A stretch of DNA of 64,000 bases from Rhizobium chutanense (GTDB taxonomy: Bacteria > Pseudomonadota > Alphaproteobacteria > Rhizobiales > Rhizobiaceae), in contig NZ_NWSV01000013.1 in NCBI RefSeq assembly GCF_002531935.1, forward strand, positions 100,519-164,518. The letters run 5' to 3'. This document shows positions 25,971-34,846 of this stretch, one piece after another. The notes below the pieces were generated by a model. That model did no database searches. It was not told the origin of the DNA and saw only the letters and a program-made list of their open reading frames with translations. The first letter of the stretch is position 1. Every line of letters begins with the position of its first letter. The position numbers and the translations under genes are program-made.

Positions 25971-26684
25971 ATGCAGCTATCAGAAAACCAACCTGCCGGC
26001 ATCGAAATCTCCCTCTGGCAGTATTCCAGGAGCGAACGCGACTGGAACCGCTGGATGCGGTCGCTCTCACCGGATGAGCGGGATCGGGCGGCGACCTATC
26101 GGTTTGAACGGGATCGAGCCTCGTTTATTGCCGGCCGCTATCTCCTGCGGCGGCTGTTGAGCGGGTATGTCGCGACAGTGCCGAGCAAGGTCGTATTGGC
26201 CACGGACGAGCACGGCAAGCTGAGCTTTGAGGGTAGCGATAGACTGCAATTCAGCCTGTCCAATGCCGACGGGCTGGTGGCGGTCGCGGTTGCGTCGGGC
26301 TGCGAGCGCATCGGAATAGATTGCGAGCGCGCCGACACCGAGATCGAAGAGGTGACTTTAGACGCCTATTGCAGCCTGGAGGAACAACGCTGGCTCGATG
26401 AATTGCCCGCGCATGAACGTGCGCGAGCCGCCGTTGAGCTTTGGACGCTCAAGGAGAGCCATCTCAAGGCGCTTGGCGTGGGCTTGCGGGAAGATCCCCG
26501 CAATTTCGTCTTTTCCCGGAGGGTCGGCATCCCTGTCATGATCGGCGATCGCGACCGGCGATGGCATCATCGTTTGATCGAAAGTGGCAGCCAGCACGTC
26601 GTTGCGCTGGCTGCCTGCTGCCAATCCGGGCTCCCCGGCATTTCCACGCGCCTGTTTCAGGACGACAGCATGCCGTCAGAATAG
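25971..26684 (+). CDS. vbsP: Sfp-type phosphopantetheinyl transferase
   Basis: A 237-aa 4'-phosphopantetheinyl transferase. Motifs are QFSLSNADGLVAVAV (the usual FSxSH position), IGIDCERADTEIEEV (the Mg-binding GxDxE region) and ELWTLKESHLKALGVGL (WxxKES). It activates the carrier-protein serine of the NRPS VbsS. The ATG at 25971 starts MQLSENQ. The 3' end overlaps the 3' end of vbsO by 28 nt on the opposite strand. In R. leguminosarum vbsP is essential for vicibactin but not controlled by RpoI (established); the absence of an RpoI-type promoter fits. Confidence 0.87.
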   Translation: MQLSENQPAGIEISLWQYSRSERDWNRWMRSLSPDERDRAATYRFERDRASFIAGRYLLRRLLSGYVATVPSKVVLATDEHGKLSFEGSDRLQFSLSNADGLVAVAVASGCERIGIDCERADTEIEEVTLDAYCSLEEQRWLDELPAHERARAAVELWTLKESHLKALGVGLREDPRNFVFSRRVGIPVMIGDRDRRWHHRLIESGSQHVVALAACCQSGLPGISTRLFQDDSMPSE

Positions 26685-28015
26685 CCGGCGCGCAGCTGAT
26701 GCGGCATTGCCGAAGCGGTCTCGCTCGCCCAGGCCAGCTGCGCATTGTCCGGTTCCGCGTCGAAATGCTGCCGGCCAAGCAGCGTATTGACGATCGTCGC
26801 GCTGCGCCAGGCCATCAGGCTGAGCTGAGAGTCGGCGATACCATGCGAGTATCGGCCCGCATTCTGCGCAAACAACCGATTTGCCCTCGGGCCTGTCCAT
26901 TGCATCGTGTAATCGTCGTTGAGGATGGGATAGCCGTTTCTGTCGAGCGTTATCCGTTCCCCCAGCGAGCCGAGAGCATCCGGCAAGCGGAACCGGTAGC
27001 CGGTTGCCAGGACCACCGCATCGGCGTGCAGCACCTCGATGCCGCCGTCGAATTGATTCCGGACGATGAGCCGATAGGCATTGCCGTTCCGCTCCATCTG
27101 GATCACGTCGCGGTTGGGCGCCAGAGATGCATTGAGCATGCTCGGCTCGAGGTAGCGCAAGGCGTAGAGGCGGCGGTAGATCGAATGGATCGTCGAGATC
27201 GACAGGCCGTCGCTGGTCAGGATCGAGTTCTTCAACGCCGCCTGCTTCTGCTCGCCGCCGAGCTTCAGATAGGCCTGCACATATTCCGGCGAGAAGACCT
27301 GGTTGGAAAACGGCGTGTCGTTGATCGGCTCGAAATTGTGACGCCGGCTGATCCAGGTCAGCTCCTTTATCGAACCGGGATCCCCAAGCAGGGCTTCCAC
27401 GACCTCGCCGCCGCTCTGGCCGCCGCCGACCACGACGATGCGGGCGGCGCCGAGATTGCCGAGGCGCGATTTGGCCTCACTGTTGTGGAAGCAATTCGCA
27501 CCGAGGAAGGGTTTTGCCCAGTCGGGCACGAAGGGCAAAGAGCCGGTGCCGATCACCAGGTTACGCGCGTCTTCCTGGCCGTTGTCGAAGCGTAGGACGA
27601 AGCGGTCGTCGCGATGCTCGACATCGCGGATCTCCGTCGAAAAGCGCAAGCCATCCACGCCCTGGGCGACCCAGGCGAGATAACGTGCGAATTCCTGCCG
27701 GGGAACGGCTTCGTAATTGGCGTTCAAGAAGGCGTAGAGCCGCTTATGAGCCACCAGATAGGAGACGAAGGACCAGCGGCTGGTCGGCAGGACCGGGGTG
27801 ACGAGGTCCTTCAGGAAGGACGATTGCAGCTCGACGCCGGGCATCATCATGCCGGGATGCCAGTCGAAGGCGCCGCGCCGCTCGAAGAAGCGGCTGCGGA
27901 CCTCGGGCACCGATTCCAGCAGGCAGGCAAGGCTCAGATTGGAAGGACCAATGCCGATGCCGGCAAGATCGAGAGGCTCGTTGAGGGCATCCCTGCGGGT
28001 AAATGCGACGGTCAT
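26657..28015 (-). CDS. vbsO: L-ornithine N5-monooxygenase
   Basis: A 452-aa flavin-dependent N-hydroxylase (IucD/PvdA/SidA family). The FAD motif is GIGIGPSNLSLACLLE (about residues 19-34), the NADPH motif is IVVVGGGQSGGEVVEALL, and the C-terminal ATGY motif is VVLATGYRF. PGMMMPGVELQSSFLKDLVTPVLPTS follows the substrate-binding pattern. It makes N5-hydroxyornithine, the precursor of the three hydroxamates of vicibactin. The start ATG overlaps the vbsS stop by 4 nt, giving a vbsG-vbsS-vbsO operon. Confidence 0.92.
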   Translation of the reverse strand: MTVAFTRRDALNEPLDLAGIGIGPSNLSLACLLESVPEVRSRFFERRGAFDWHPGMMMPGVELQSSFLKDLVTPVLPTSRWSFVSYLVAHKRLYAFLNANYEAVPRQEFARYLAWVAQGVDGLRFSTEIRDVEHRDDRFVLRFDNGQEDARNLVIGTGSLPFVPDWAKPFLGANCFHNSEAKSRLGNLGAARIVVVGGGQSGGEVVEALLGDPGSIKELTWISRRHNFEPINDTPFSNQVFSPEYVQAYLKLGGEQKQAALKNSILTSDGLSISTIHSIYRRLYALRYLEPSMLNASLAPNRDVIQMERNGNAYRLIVRNQFDGGIEVLHADAVVLATGYRFRLPDALGSLGERITLDRNGYPILNDDYTMQWTGPRANRLFAQNAGRYSHGIADSQLSLMAWRSATIVNTLLGRQHFDAEPDNAQLAWASETASAMPHQLRAGYSDGMLSS

Positions 28016-31000
28016 GCGAAATCCTTCTCTGTTTCCTTGAGACGCAGGGCAAGCCTTGAGTGGAAGGCGGGAGACCCGATCATGTGCAGATGGTTGGTGC
28101 CGGTGATGATTTCGGCCGCATGCGCCCGCGGCGACAGGCGGCGCCAATCGATCAGGTTGAGGCCGCGGTTGAGGCTGTCGTCGGCCGCCCAGGGATAGAT
28201 CGGCACATCATGGGGAACGAGCCGGTGCTTGCGGAAGATCAGGGCATTGTCGATCAGCACCCAGAACGTATGCTCGCGGCTGCTGATATCGGGCCCGTCT
28301 GTCGGAAGCGGATCCTTCTCGTCGCCGACGAAGCGCAGGAACTGCTCATAGGTCTCGGCGTCCATCGTCTGGAGCAACCGATCCCATTCGGCGCGCATCG
28401 CCGTCTTTTGCAGCCATGCCTGCACGTCGCGGTGCAGCATATCGCGTTCGCCCGGCCGGAAGCGCGGCTTGGCGCCGATCGCGAATTCCGATCCGAGGTC
28501 GCAAACATCGACCATCGCCATCATCCTGACATCGACCTCGTTGCCGAGGGTGCGAGCGGCCTCGTAAGCCAGCAAACCGCCCCAGGACCAGCCGAGGAAG
28601 GTGCAGGGCGCACCCCTGCTGTGCTTCCTGATATAGTCGACATAGCTCGCGATGATCTCTTCAACAGGCGCGCCGACTTCCTTCTTCTCGGACAGCGAGT
28701 GGCAAATGAAGCCGGTCGCCGGCTGGTCGGCCCCGAGATAATCGACAAGCTTCACATATTCGCGGGTGCTGACGAGAAGACCGGGGAAGCAATAGAGCCG
28801 CGGCTTGGCGCCAGAGGCGCGCAGCACGATCACTTCGGAGAGATCCCGCTCTTCCCCCTGCTCCATCACGCCGGCAAAGGCACGAATGGTCGGGTTGTTG
28901 AAGATATCGGCGACAGTGAGCGGAACCTTCGGCCGGCGCTGGCGCAGCAGAGAAAGAATGCGGATCGCTCCCAGCGAATTGCCGCCGATCGCGAAGAAAT
29001 TATCCTCGACGCTGATTGCCTCCAGCTTCAGAACCTGGCGCCAGACATCCAGCACCTCTTCTTCGAGCGCGGTCGCCGGCTCGACGACGGCGCGCTTGAC
29101 CGGCTGGGGTGCGGGCAGCGCGAAGCGGTCGAGCTTGCTGTTCGGATTGGTCGGCATCTTTTCCAGTTCGACCACGGCCGCCGGCACCATATAGGAGGGC
29201 AGGCTGCGTTCGAGGCCGGCGCGGACCGTCTCGACGTCCAGCTTGTCGTCCTTCTTCGCGACGACATAGGCAACCAGCGCCTTCTCTCCGGCATCGTCAT
29301 CGCGCAGCACGACCAGGGCTTCACCGACGCCGGGCTGCTGGAGCAGCGCCGCTTCGATCTCGCCGAGCTCGATCCGGTAACCGCGCAGCTTCACCTGGTG
29401 GTCGACGCGGCCGACGAATTCGACGGTTCCGTCCTCGCGCCAGCGCGTCAGGTCGCCGGAGCGGTAAAGCCGGCCACCCTCCTTCGAGAAGGGATCGGGG
29501 ATGAATCGGTCGGCCGTCGTATCAGGCTTGCCGAGATAGCCGCGCGCAATGCCCTCGCCGCCGATGTAGAGTTCGCCGGTCACGCCGATCGGGCACGGAT
29601 TGAGATCGGGGTCGAGCACATAGACGCGCCTTAAACCGACGGCACGGCCGAGCGGGGCATAGACGCCCTGGAATTTCGTTCCGGCCCTCACCTTCCAAAC
29701 CATCGGTGTCATGATGGTTTCTGTGGGACCGTAGCCGTTGATCAGCCATTCCGATTTCAGCGCCCGCGACAGGAGGTCGAAGGTCGATTGCGCCAGCCCC
29801 TCGCCACCGAAGGAATAGAGGCGCATCGGCGGCGCGCCGTCCGTGATGTCGGCCCATTCCGCCAGCTGCTGCAGATAGGTTGTGGGAATGCTCGCATTGT
29901 TGGCGCCGTGCTTGCGCATCGCCGTCAGCGTCTCTTCCGGCGTCCAGAGCGGCTGGTCGGGAAGGATGATGCTGCCGCCTTCCATCAGCGGGTTCATCCA
30001 GCGCTCATGGCCGCCGTCCGAGCTGAAGGGCAGGAACGGCAGCTCGCGGGACTCCGAGCTCATGCCGTAGACACGCGAGGTATTCTGCAGATGGTGCGTC
30101 AGCGGGCCGTGCTCGACGGCCACCCCCTTCGGCAATCCGGTCGACCCCGAAGTGTACATGACATAGGCGAGCTGATCCTTGTGGATGGGAACATAGAGCG
30201 GTGTCTCCGGCTCGCCGTCGAGATCGAGCTTGTCGAGTTCGAGGACGATGGCGTCGAGTTCCTCCGGCAGGCGATGGCGCAGCCAGCTGTGGGTGAGAAC
30301 GATCTTCACCCCGCCGTCGCGCAGGATGTGGTGGTTGCGCACCGGCGGATGATCGGGCTCGACGGGGATATAGGCGCCGCCGGCCTTCAGCGTGGCGAGG
30401 ATGCCGACGATCGCTTCCGGCGAACGCTTGATGAAGATCGCGACCGTCACCTCGGCGCGAACGCCGAGCTGCCGCAGCCGATGCCCGAGGCGGTTGGTGC
30501 TCGCCTCCAGCCAGCCATGGCTCCATTCCTCGTCGCCATAGACAATCGCCGTCTTTTCGGGCGTCCGGCGCGAATGGGCCGATATCAGCTCATGGACCGG
30601 CCTGTCGTCGTTGACGACGTCATCCTCGTAGGGCGCAGACAGCCAGTCGAGCTCGTCGCTGCCGACGAGTTCGATATCCTTGATCCTGAGGCCAGGCTGC
30701 GCAACGATCTGCTCGAGCACCAGGCCGAAATGTCTGGCGACACGGGCGATCAGGGCACCGTCATAGAGATCCTGGGCATAATCGATCAGCCCCCATGCGC
30801 TCCCGTCCAAACGCGCCTCGACAACCAGGGAAAGCTCGCTGTCGGCGCGCGCACCTGATGGTTCCAGGTTTGTCGCATGGCTCGCAACCGGATAGGGCTC
30901 GCGGAATTCGAACAGCGCCTTGACCACGGCTTCCTGGGCGGCGGCCTCGTCGACCACCAATTCCTGCGTGATGCGCTCCAGCGGCACGAGGCGGGCAAGC

Positions 31001-32001
31001 CCCTCCTCCGTCGCCATGGAGATCGCCGCGACGACCTCGTCGAGGGAGTTCTTGGAAGCAAGCGGCAGAACGAGGGGAAGAACCTGTTCGGCACGGCCGC
31101 GGCTGGCCAGATGCGCCGTACCGGGCCGCGCGACCAGGAGGCCGGTCAGCAGAGCGTAGTTGCCGCTATAGCGCGCCAGCAGCGCTGAGAAGGCGGCATG
31201 CAGCACACGTTCGACCTGAAATCCTTTTTCGCCCGCATGCCTTTCAAGCTTGCTCCAGAGCTCGGGGCCGATTTCAAAGCGATGCTGCGCACGCGCCACG
31301 CCAGCGAGGCCGCCGCTGTTGAAGCGGGTGGGAAAGGTCGATGCCGCATAATCGAGACCGATCGTCTCGCGCCAATAGGCAAGCGCTTCCCGCGCCTCGT
31401 CGGTCTCCAGCCATTCCTCTTCCCGCGTTCCGGCCGAAATTTCCGCCGGTTTGATGTCGCCGGTTTCACCGTCGAGAATTCGCGCCAGCGAAGCGGCGAG
31501 CGCGGATTTTTCGCGGTCGTCCGAGATGATCGGATGCAGCACGATCGTCAGCAGCGACTGCCCATCGGCAAGCTGGATGATCTGGATACGCGCGCCTGGC
31601 CCTTCCAGCAGATCGAAGCGCCTGTCGCGAAAGGCTTTCCGCGCGGCCAAGGCATCAGTCTCGGAAAGGGCGGTTCCTTCTTTTCCCAGGATCTCCATCG
31701 GCACGGCGTTCGATGCGCCGCGATATTGCTCGATGCGGCCGCCAGCCAGCCGGCGGAAGCGGGTGGTGAGTGACGGATGCTGAACCACGAGCGCGCGGCA
31801 GGCGCCGGCAATCGCCTCGGCGCCGATCGAGGCGCTCAACCGCAGCCCGATGACCTGGTCGGGAAAGACCGTGTAATTGCCGATCTGCTCCAGCGACCAG
31901 ATGCGCTTCTGCGCGATCGTCAGCGGAAAGCTTTCGAAGACTGCGTCCACTGCCGCATCGGTCGGGCGGGCATCGGCGAAATTGGTGATCTGCTTGTTCA
32001 T
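28012..32001 (-). CDS. vbsS: Vicibactin-type NRPS (degenerate C - A - T - TE)
   Basis: A 1329-aa single-module synthetase. Domains: a condensation-like domain (about 20-455), adenylation (about 465-965, with YVMYTSGSTGLPKG, NGYGPTE, YRSGDL, GRVDHQVKLRGYRIE and the A10 Lys in NPNSKLDR), carrier (about 975-1045, Ser1009 in FFAIGGNSL) and thioesterase (1065-1329, Ser1139 in GWSWGG, His near 1304-1306). The condensation active site reads HPIISDD at 156-162 instead of HHxxxDG, so amide-forming activity is doubtful. In the model for R. leguminosarum, VbsS loads N5-hydroxyornithine and its TE trimerises and cyclises the finished unit. The start at 32001 lies 17 nt after vbsG. Confidence 0.92.
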   Translation of the reverse strand: MNKQITNFADARPTDAAVDAVFESFPLTIAQKRIWSLEQIGNYTVFPDQVIGLRLSASIGAEAIAGACRALVVQHPSLTTRFRRLAGGRIEQYRGASNAVPMEILGKEGTALSETDALAARKAFRDRRFDLLEGPGARIQIIQLADGQSLLTIVLHPIISDDREKSALAASLARILDGETGDIKPAEISAGTREEEWLETDEAREALAYWRETIGLDYAASTFPTRFNSGGLAGVARAQHRFEIGPELWSKLERHAGEKGFQVERVLHAAFSALLARYSGNYALLTGLLVARPGTAHLASRGRAEQVLPLVLPLASKNSLDEVVAAISMATEEGLARLVPLERITQELVVDEAAAQEAVVKALFEFREPYPVASHATNLEPSGARADSELSLVVEARLDGSAWGLIDYAQDLYDGALIARVARHFGLVLEQIVAQPGLRIKDIELVGSDELDWLSAPYEDDVVNDDRPVHELISAHSRRTPEKTAIVYGDEEWSHGWLEASTNRLGHRLRQLGVRAEVTVAIFIKRSPEAIVGILATLKAGGAYIPVEPDHPPVRNHHILRDGGVKIVLTHSWLRHRLPEELDAIVLELDKLDLDGEPETPLYVPIHKDQLAYVMYTSGSTGLPKGVAVEHGPLTHHLQNTSRVYGMSSESRELPFLPFSSDGGHERWMNPLMEGGSIILPDQPLWTPEETLTAMRKHGANNASIPTTYLQQLAEWADITDGAPPMRLYSFGGEGLAQSTFDLLSRALKSEWLINGYGPTETIMTPMVWKVRAGTKFQGVYAPLGRAVGLRRVYVLDPDLNPCPIGVTGELYIGGEGIARGYLGKPDTTADRFIPDPFSKEGGRLYRSGDLTRWREDGTVEFVGRVDHQVKLRGYRIELGEIEAALLQQPGVGEALVVLRDDDAGEKALVAYVVAKKDDKLDVETVRAGLERSLPSYMVPAAVVELEKMPTNPNSKLDRFALPAPQPVKRAVVEPATALEEEVLDVWRQVLKLEAISVEDNFFAIGGNSLGAIRILSLLRQRRPKVPLTVADIFNNPTIRAFAGVMEQGEERDLSEVIVLRASGAKPRLYCFPGLLVSTREYVKLVDYLGADQPATGFICHSLSEKKEVGAPVEEIIASYVDYIRKHSRGAPCTFLGWSWGGLLAYEAARTLGNEVDVRMMAMVDVCDLGSEFAIGAKPRFRPGERDMLHRDVQAWLQKTAMRAEWDRLLQTMDAETYEQFLRFVGDEKDPLPTDGPDISSREHTFWVLIDNALIFRKHRLVPHDVPIYPWAADDSLNRGLNLIDWRRLSPRAHAAEIITGTNHLHMIGSPAFHSRLALRLKETEKDFA

Positions 32002-32018
32002 CTTGCCATCCGGATGTT

Positions 32019-32237
32019 TCAGAAACGCGCGTCGCTTGATATTGCCGAGCGCAGGGAGAGCGGGCGCGGATCGGCCCAGACCTGGCGGATATGCGCCAGG
32101 CATTCCTGCCGCGAACCGGCAAAACCCGCAGGCTGCCAGCTCACCGGAATCCGCTTGTCCTGCGGCCAGACCGAGTAGTGATGTTCGGTGTCGAAGACGA
32201 CGATCCAGAGATCGTCGCCGGGCTCGAGATTATCCAT
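32019..32237 (-). CDS. vbsG: MbtH-like NRPS partner protein
   Basis: A 72-aa MbtH-like protein. The conserved pattern is visible: VVFDTEHHYSVWP, then W..AGF.GS...CL.HI..VW.D.RPLSL. These small proteins bind adenylation domains and support their folding and activity (established). It is first in the vbsGSO operon, behind a good ribosome site (AGGAG, 6 nt) and an RpoI-type promoter. Assigning it to VbsG follows from its position in the published order vbsG-vbsS-vbsO. Confidence 0.88.
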   Translation of the reverse strand: MDNLEPGDDLWIVVFDTEHHYSVWPQDKRIPVSWQPAGFAGSRQECLAHIRQVWADPRPLSLRSAISSDARF

Positions 32238-32274
32238 TGAAGGCTCCTGCCGTGATTGACGTCATGCGCAAATG

Positions 32275-32298
32275 ACGGATGCCACCGGCTGGAGTTTA
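32275..32298 (-). promoter_or_regulatory. RpoI/PvdS-type promoter of vbsGSO
   Basis: On the minus strand, TAAAC (32298-32294), a 16-nt spacer, then CGT (32277-32275), 38 nt upstream of vbsG. It has the same geometry as the divergent site at 32334-32357 and as the TAAAT-N16-CGT iron-starvation box of Pseudomonas PvdS. Confidence 0.65.
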
Positions 32299-32333
32299 GA
32301 AAATTGCTGAGAATTTTTTTCTTCTCTCGCCCC

Positions 32334-32357
32334 TAAATCCGGCCGAGGATGGATCGT
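32334..32357 (+). promoter_or_regulatory. RpoI/PvdS-type promoter of vbsADL
   Basis: TAAAT at 32334-32338, a 16-nt spacer, CGT at 32355-32357, 75 nt upstream of vbsA. Both divergent sites share CTAAA before the spacer and CGTCAT after it, a strong hint that one sigma factor reads both. Confidence 0.7.
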
Positions 32358-32431
32358 CATTCTACCAAATCGGCACAGGAGCGGGCTTCATGCTCGCATC
32401 ATCAAAAAGCCTGCCGATCAAGGAGAACATC

Positions 32432-33421
32432 ATGGATTTCGACGCCGCCAAACAAAGGCGGGCTCTGCAGGCGCGCAGCTATGTCAGGCTTGCCCCTAAT
32501 CTCGTCCATCTCAACACCGTGCACGGAAATCACGGAGTCGCCCTCGAAGTCGAAGGCGGCATCGCCTCGCTCACCTTCTATGAGGGCAATCCCGTGCAAT
32601 CGGCCGAGCTTCTCATGACCGCCGCCGAAGCGGTGACGGCGCAGGACCGCTCGATCAAGTCTGTCGCCTTCGAAGGGCATCAGGCAAGCCTTTCCCGGCA
32701 CATCTCGGGCGTCGGCGGAAGGCTCGATTCCGCGATCCTCTGGCAATGGCCCTCACTGTGGCTGCCGCAGCTTTCCTATCCGCTGCCGCCTGTGCAGGAG
32801 ATGACCGCGGGCCGCTATCATCCGCGCCGGCCGGTTAAGCCGAAAGGCACGGTCTACCAGCGCTTCATCCCCTGGCTGGAGCGGGACATCAGCTTCAGGG
32901 TCGCCGATCCCGAAACCGATCTTGCCGCCTTTCACCGCTGGATGAACGACGAGCAGGTCAACACGATCTGGGAGGATGCCGGTTCGCTCGACAAGCACCG
33001 GCAGATTCTGCAGGAGAGGATCGCCGATCCGCATGTCCTGCCGCTGATCGGCAGTTTCGCAGACATCCCCTTCGGCTATTTCGAAGTCTACTGGGCCAAG
33101 GAGAACCGGCTGGGTCCCTTCTACGACGCGGACGATTACGATCGCGGCTGGCATGTCGCGATCGGCGAGCCCGACTATCGCGGCAAGAAATGGATCAGCG
33201 CATGGCTTCCTTCGCTGATGCATTTCATCTTCCTCGACGACCCCCGCACGAAGCGCATCGTCGGCGAGCCGCGCGCCAGCCACGAGCAGCAGATCCGCAA
33301 CCTCGATCGTTCGGGCTTTGCCAAGGTCAAGCATTTCGACTTTCCGCATAAGCGGGCGCTCTTGGTGATGCTGACCCGTGAGCGCTTCTTCGGCGACCAT
33401 CTCTGGGTGCCCGCATCATGA
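32432..33421 (+). CDS. vbsA: Siderophore N-acyltransferase (IucB/RhbD-like)
   Basis: A 329-aa enzyme with a C-terminal GNAT-fold acyltransferase domain of the siderophore type (about 165-329, with DLAAFHRWMNDEQVNTIWEDAG and PFGYFEVYWAKENRLG) and an N-terminal extension as in RhbD-like proteins. In the vicibactin pathway VbsA acylates N5-hydroxyornithine, the acyl group being D-3-hydroxybutyryl. The ATG at 32432 (AAGGAG, 6 nt) was chosen over one 14 codons upstream. It is first in vbsA-vbsD-vbsL, overlapping vbsD by 4 nt. Confidence 0.85.
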   Translation: MDFDAAKQRRALQARSYVRLAPNLVHLNTVHGNHGVALEVEGGIASLTFYEGNPVQSAELLMTAAEAVTAQDRSIKSVAFEGHQASLSRHISGVGGRLDSAILWQWPSLWLPQLSYPLPPVQEMTAGRYHPRRPVKPKGTVYQRFIPWLERDISFRVADPETDLAAFHRWMNDEQVNTIWEDAGSLDKHRQILQERIADPHVLPLIGSFADIPFGYFEVYWAKENRLGPFYDADDYDRGWHVAIGEPDYRGKKWISAWLPSLMHFIFLDDPRTKRIVGEPRASHEQQIRNLDRSGFAKVKHFDFPHKRALLVMLTRERFFGDHLWVPAS

Positions 33422-34836
33422 ACGACATGAGCGGGATGAGCGGCAGCCTTCGGAAACGGCGGCTTGCGCCGGAAGATCTTGCCAGTCCGCAGCTTTTCCG
33501 GCTGCTGCTGCGGCTTGGGCTGCCGGCCATGTTCGGCCTGTCGATCAACGCCGCGCATCACACGATCAACATGGTCTTCGTCGGCATGATCGGCGAAGAC
33601 CAGATCGCCGCGATCATGATCGTGCTGCCGATCCTGATGCTTGTCGCCGCTTTCGGCGAGGGCATCGGCGTCGGCGTGGCAACCGAGGTCGGGCGGGCGC
33701 TCGGCGCCGGCAACCGATCGAGAGCCGGCACCCTTGCCTCGGTCAGCCTTGCCGCAGGCGCCGCCTTCGGCGCGGCCAGTGCGCTCGCAATCGCCGCATT
33801 TCCGGATTTGCTGCTGTTCGCTGCCACGCCCGCGCTTCAGCCGCTGGCGCAGCATTATCTCCTCATCATCGCGGTCTCGATCCCGCTGACGATGGCGCAG
33901 ATCATCCTCGATTTCCTGGCGATCGCCGAGGGCAATGCCCGCTTCAGCATGTGGACGCTGGTCGCCTGCTTCGCGCTGAACATCATCCTCGACCCGATCA
34001 TGATCTTCGGTTTCGGCCTCGGCCTGCAGGGCGTGGCAATCGCCACCATCCTGTCCCAGCTCGTCGCACTTTCCATCTATGGCGTTTACCACGCCAGGCG
34101 CCTGGGGACGGTTCGGCTGACGCTCGGCTGGCGGTGGAGAGATATCGCAGACCTCCGACCGGTTCTTGCCGTGGGCGTACCGACGACGCTGACCAGTCTG
34201 GCAACGGCAGGCGCGATTGCCGCCATGCTGTCGCTCGCCGGCACCTATCATGGCGAAGCCGGCATTGCCGGCGTCGGGATTGCCTTGCGGCTGCTCGCCG
34301 TTGGAACACTTCCGGTGATCGGCCTTTCGCTTGGGGCCCAGTCCATCCTGAGTTTTGCCTGGGGCAGCGGGGATGTCGCCCGGGTGCTGTCGGCAGTCCG
34401 CATCCTGACTATGGTCACCAGCGCGGTCGGCGGCGTTTATGGACTGGCCGCACTCGGCTTTTCCGAAAAGCTCGCCTCGTTCTTCACCAAGGATCAGGCC
34501 GTGCTTTCGGTCGCAAGCCAGGCGATCGTCGCGACCCATCTTCCCTTTCTGCTGTTCGGCCTGCGGCAAACGCTGCTGGTCCTCTTCCAGGCACAGGGCA
34601 GGCCGAAAGCCGCGCTGGCAATCGGTCTGGCGCAGAATGGCTATCTGCTCCTGCCGCTGCTTGCGCTGCTGCCGCCCTTCCTCGGCTTTTCAGGCCTGCT
34701 CGCAGCCATGTTCCTCGCCTCTGCCCTGACCGGCCTGTTGTCTGCCGTTTGCCTGATGAGGACGCTCAGCGCACTCCGGCAGCGTTCGGCCGGCCATCCA
34801 GCCTCCATCCGTCCCTATCCCAGCTTTTGTCCATGA
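33418..34836 (+). CDS. vbsD: MATE-family efflux protein, probable siderophore exporter
   Basis: A 472-aa membrane protein with about 12 hydrophobic helices in two similar halves and MATE/NorM features (LRLGLPAMFGLSINAAHHTINMVFVG near residue 35; GEGIGVGVATEVGRALGAGN). It overlaps vbsA by 4 nt and precedes vbsL by 10 nt, so it is co-expressed with siderophore synthesis under the RpoI-type promoter. Export of vicibactin is the obvious role (inference). The name vbsD follows from its position in the published vbsADL order. Confidence 0.82.
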   Translation: MNDMSGMSGSLRKRRLAPEDLASPQLFRLLLRLGLPAMFGLSINAAHHTINMVFVGMIGEDQIAAIMIVLPILMLVAAFGEGIGVGVATEVGRALGAGNRSRAGTLASVSLAAGAAFGAASALAIAAFPDLLLFAATPALQPLAQHYLLIIAVSIPLTMAQIILDFLAIAEGNARFSMWTLVACFALNIILDPIMIFGFGLGLQGVAIATILSQLVALSIYGVYHARRLGTVRLTLGWRWRDIADLRPVLAVGVPTTLTSLATAGAIAAMLSLAGTYHGEAGIAGVGIALRLLAVGTLPVIGLSLGAQSILSFAWGSGDVARVLSAVRILTMVTSAVGGVYGLAALGFSEKLASFFTKDQAVLSVASQAIVATHLPFLLFGLRQTLLVLFQAQGRPKAALAIGLAQNGYLLLPLLALLPPFLGFSGLLAAMFLASALTGLLSAVCLMRTLSALRQRSAGHPASIRPYPSFCP

Positions 34837-34846
34837 GAGGATAACC

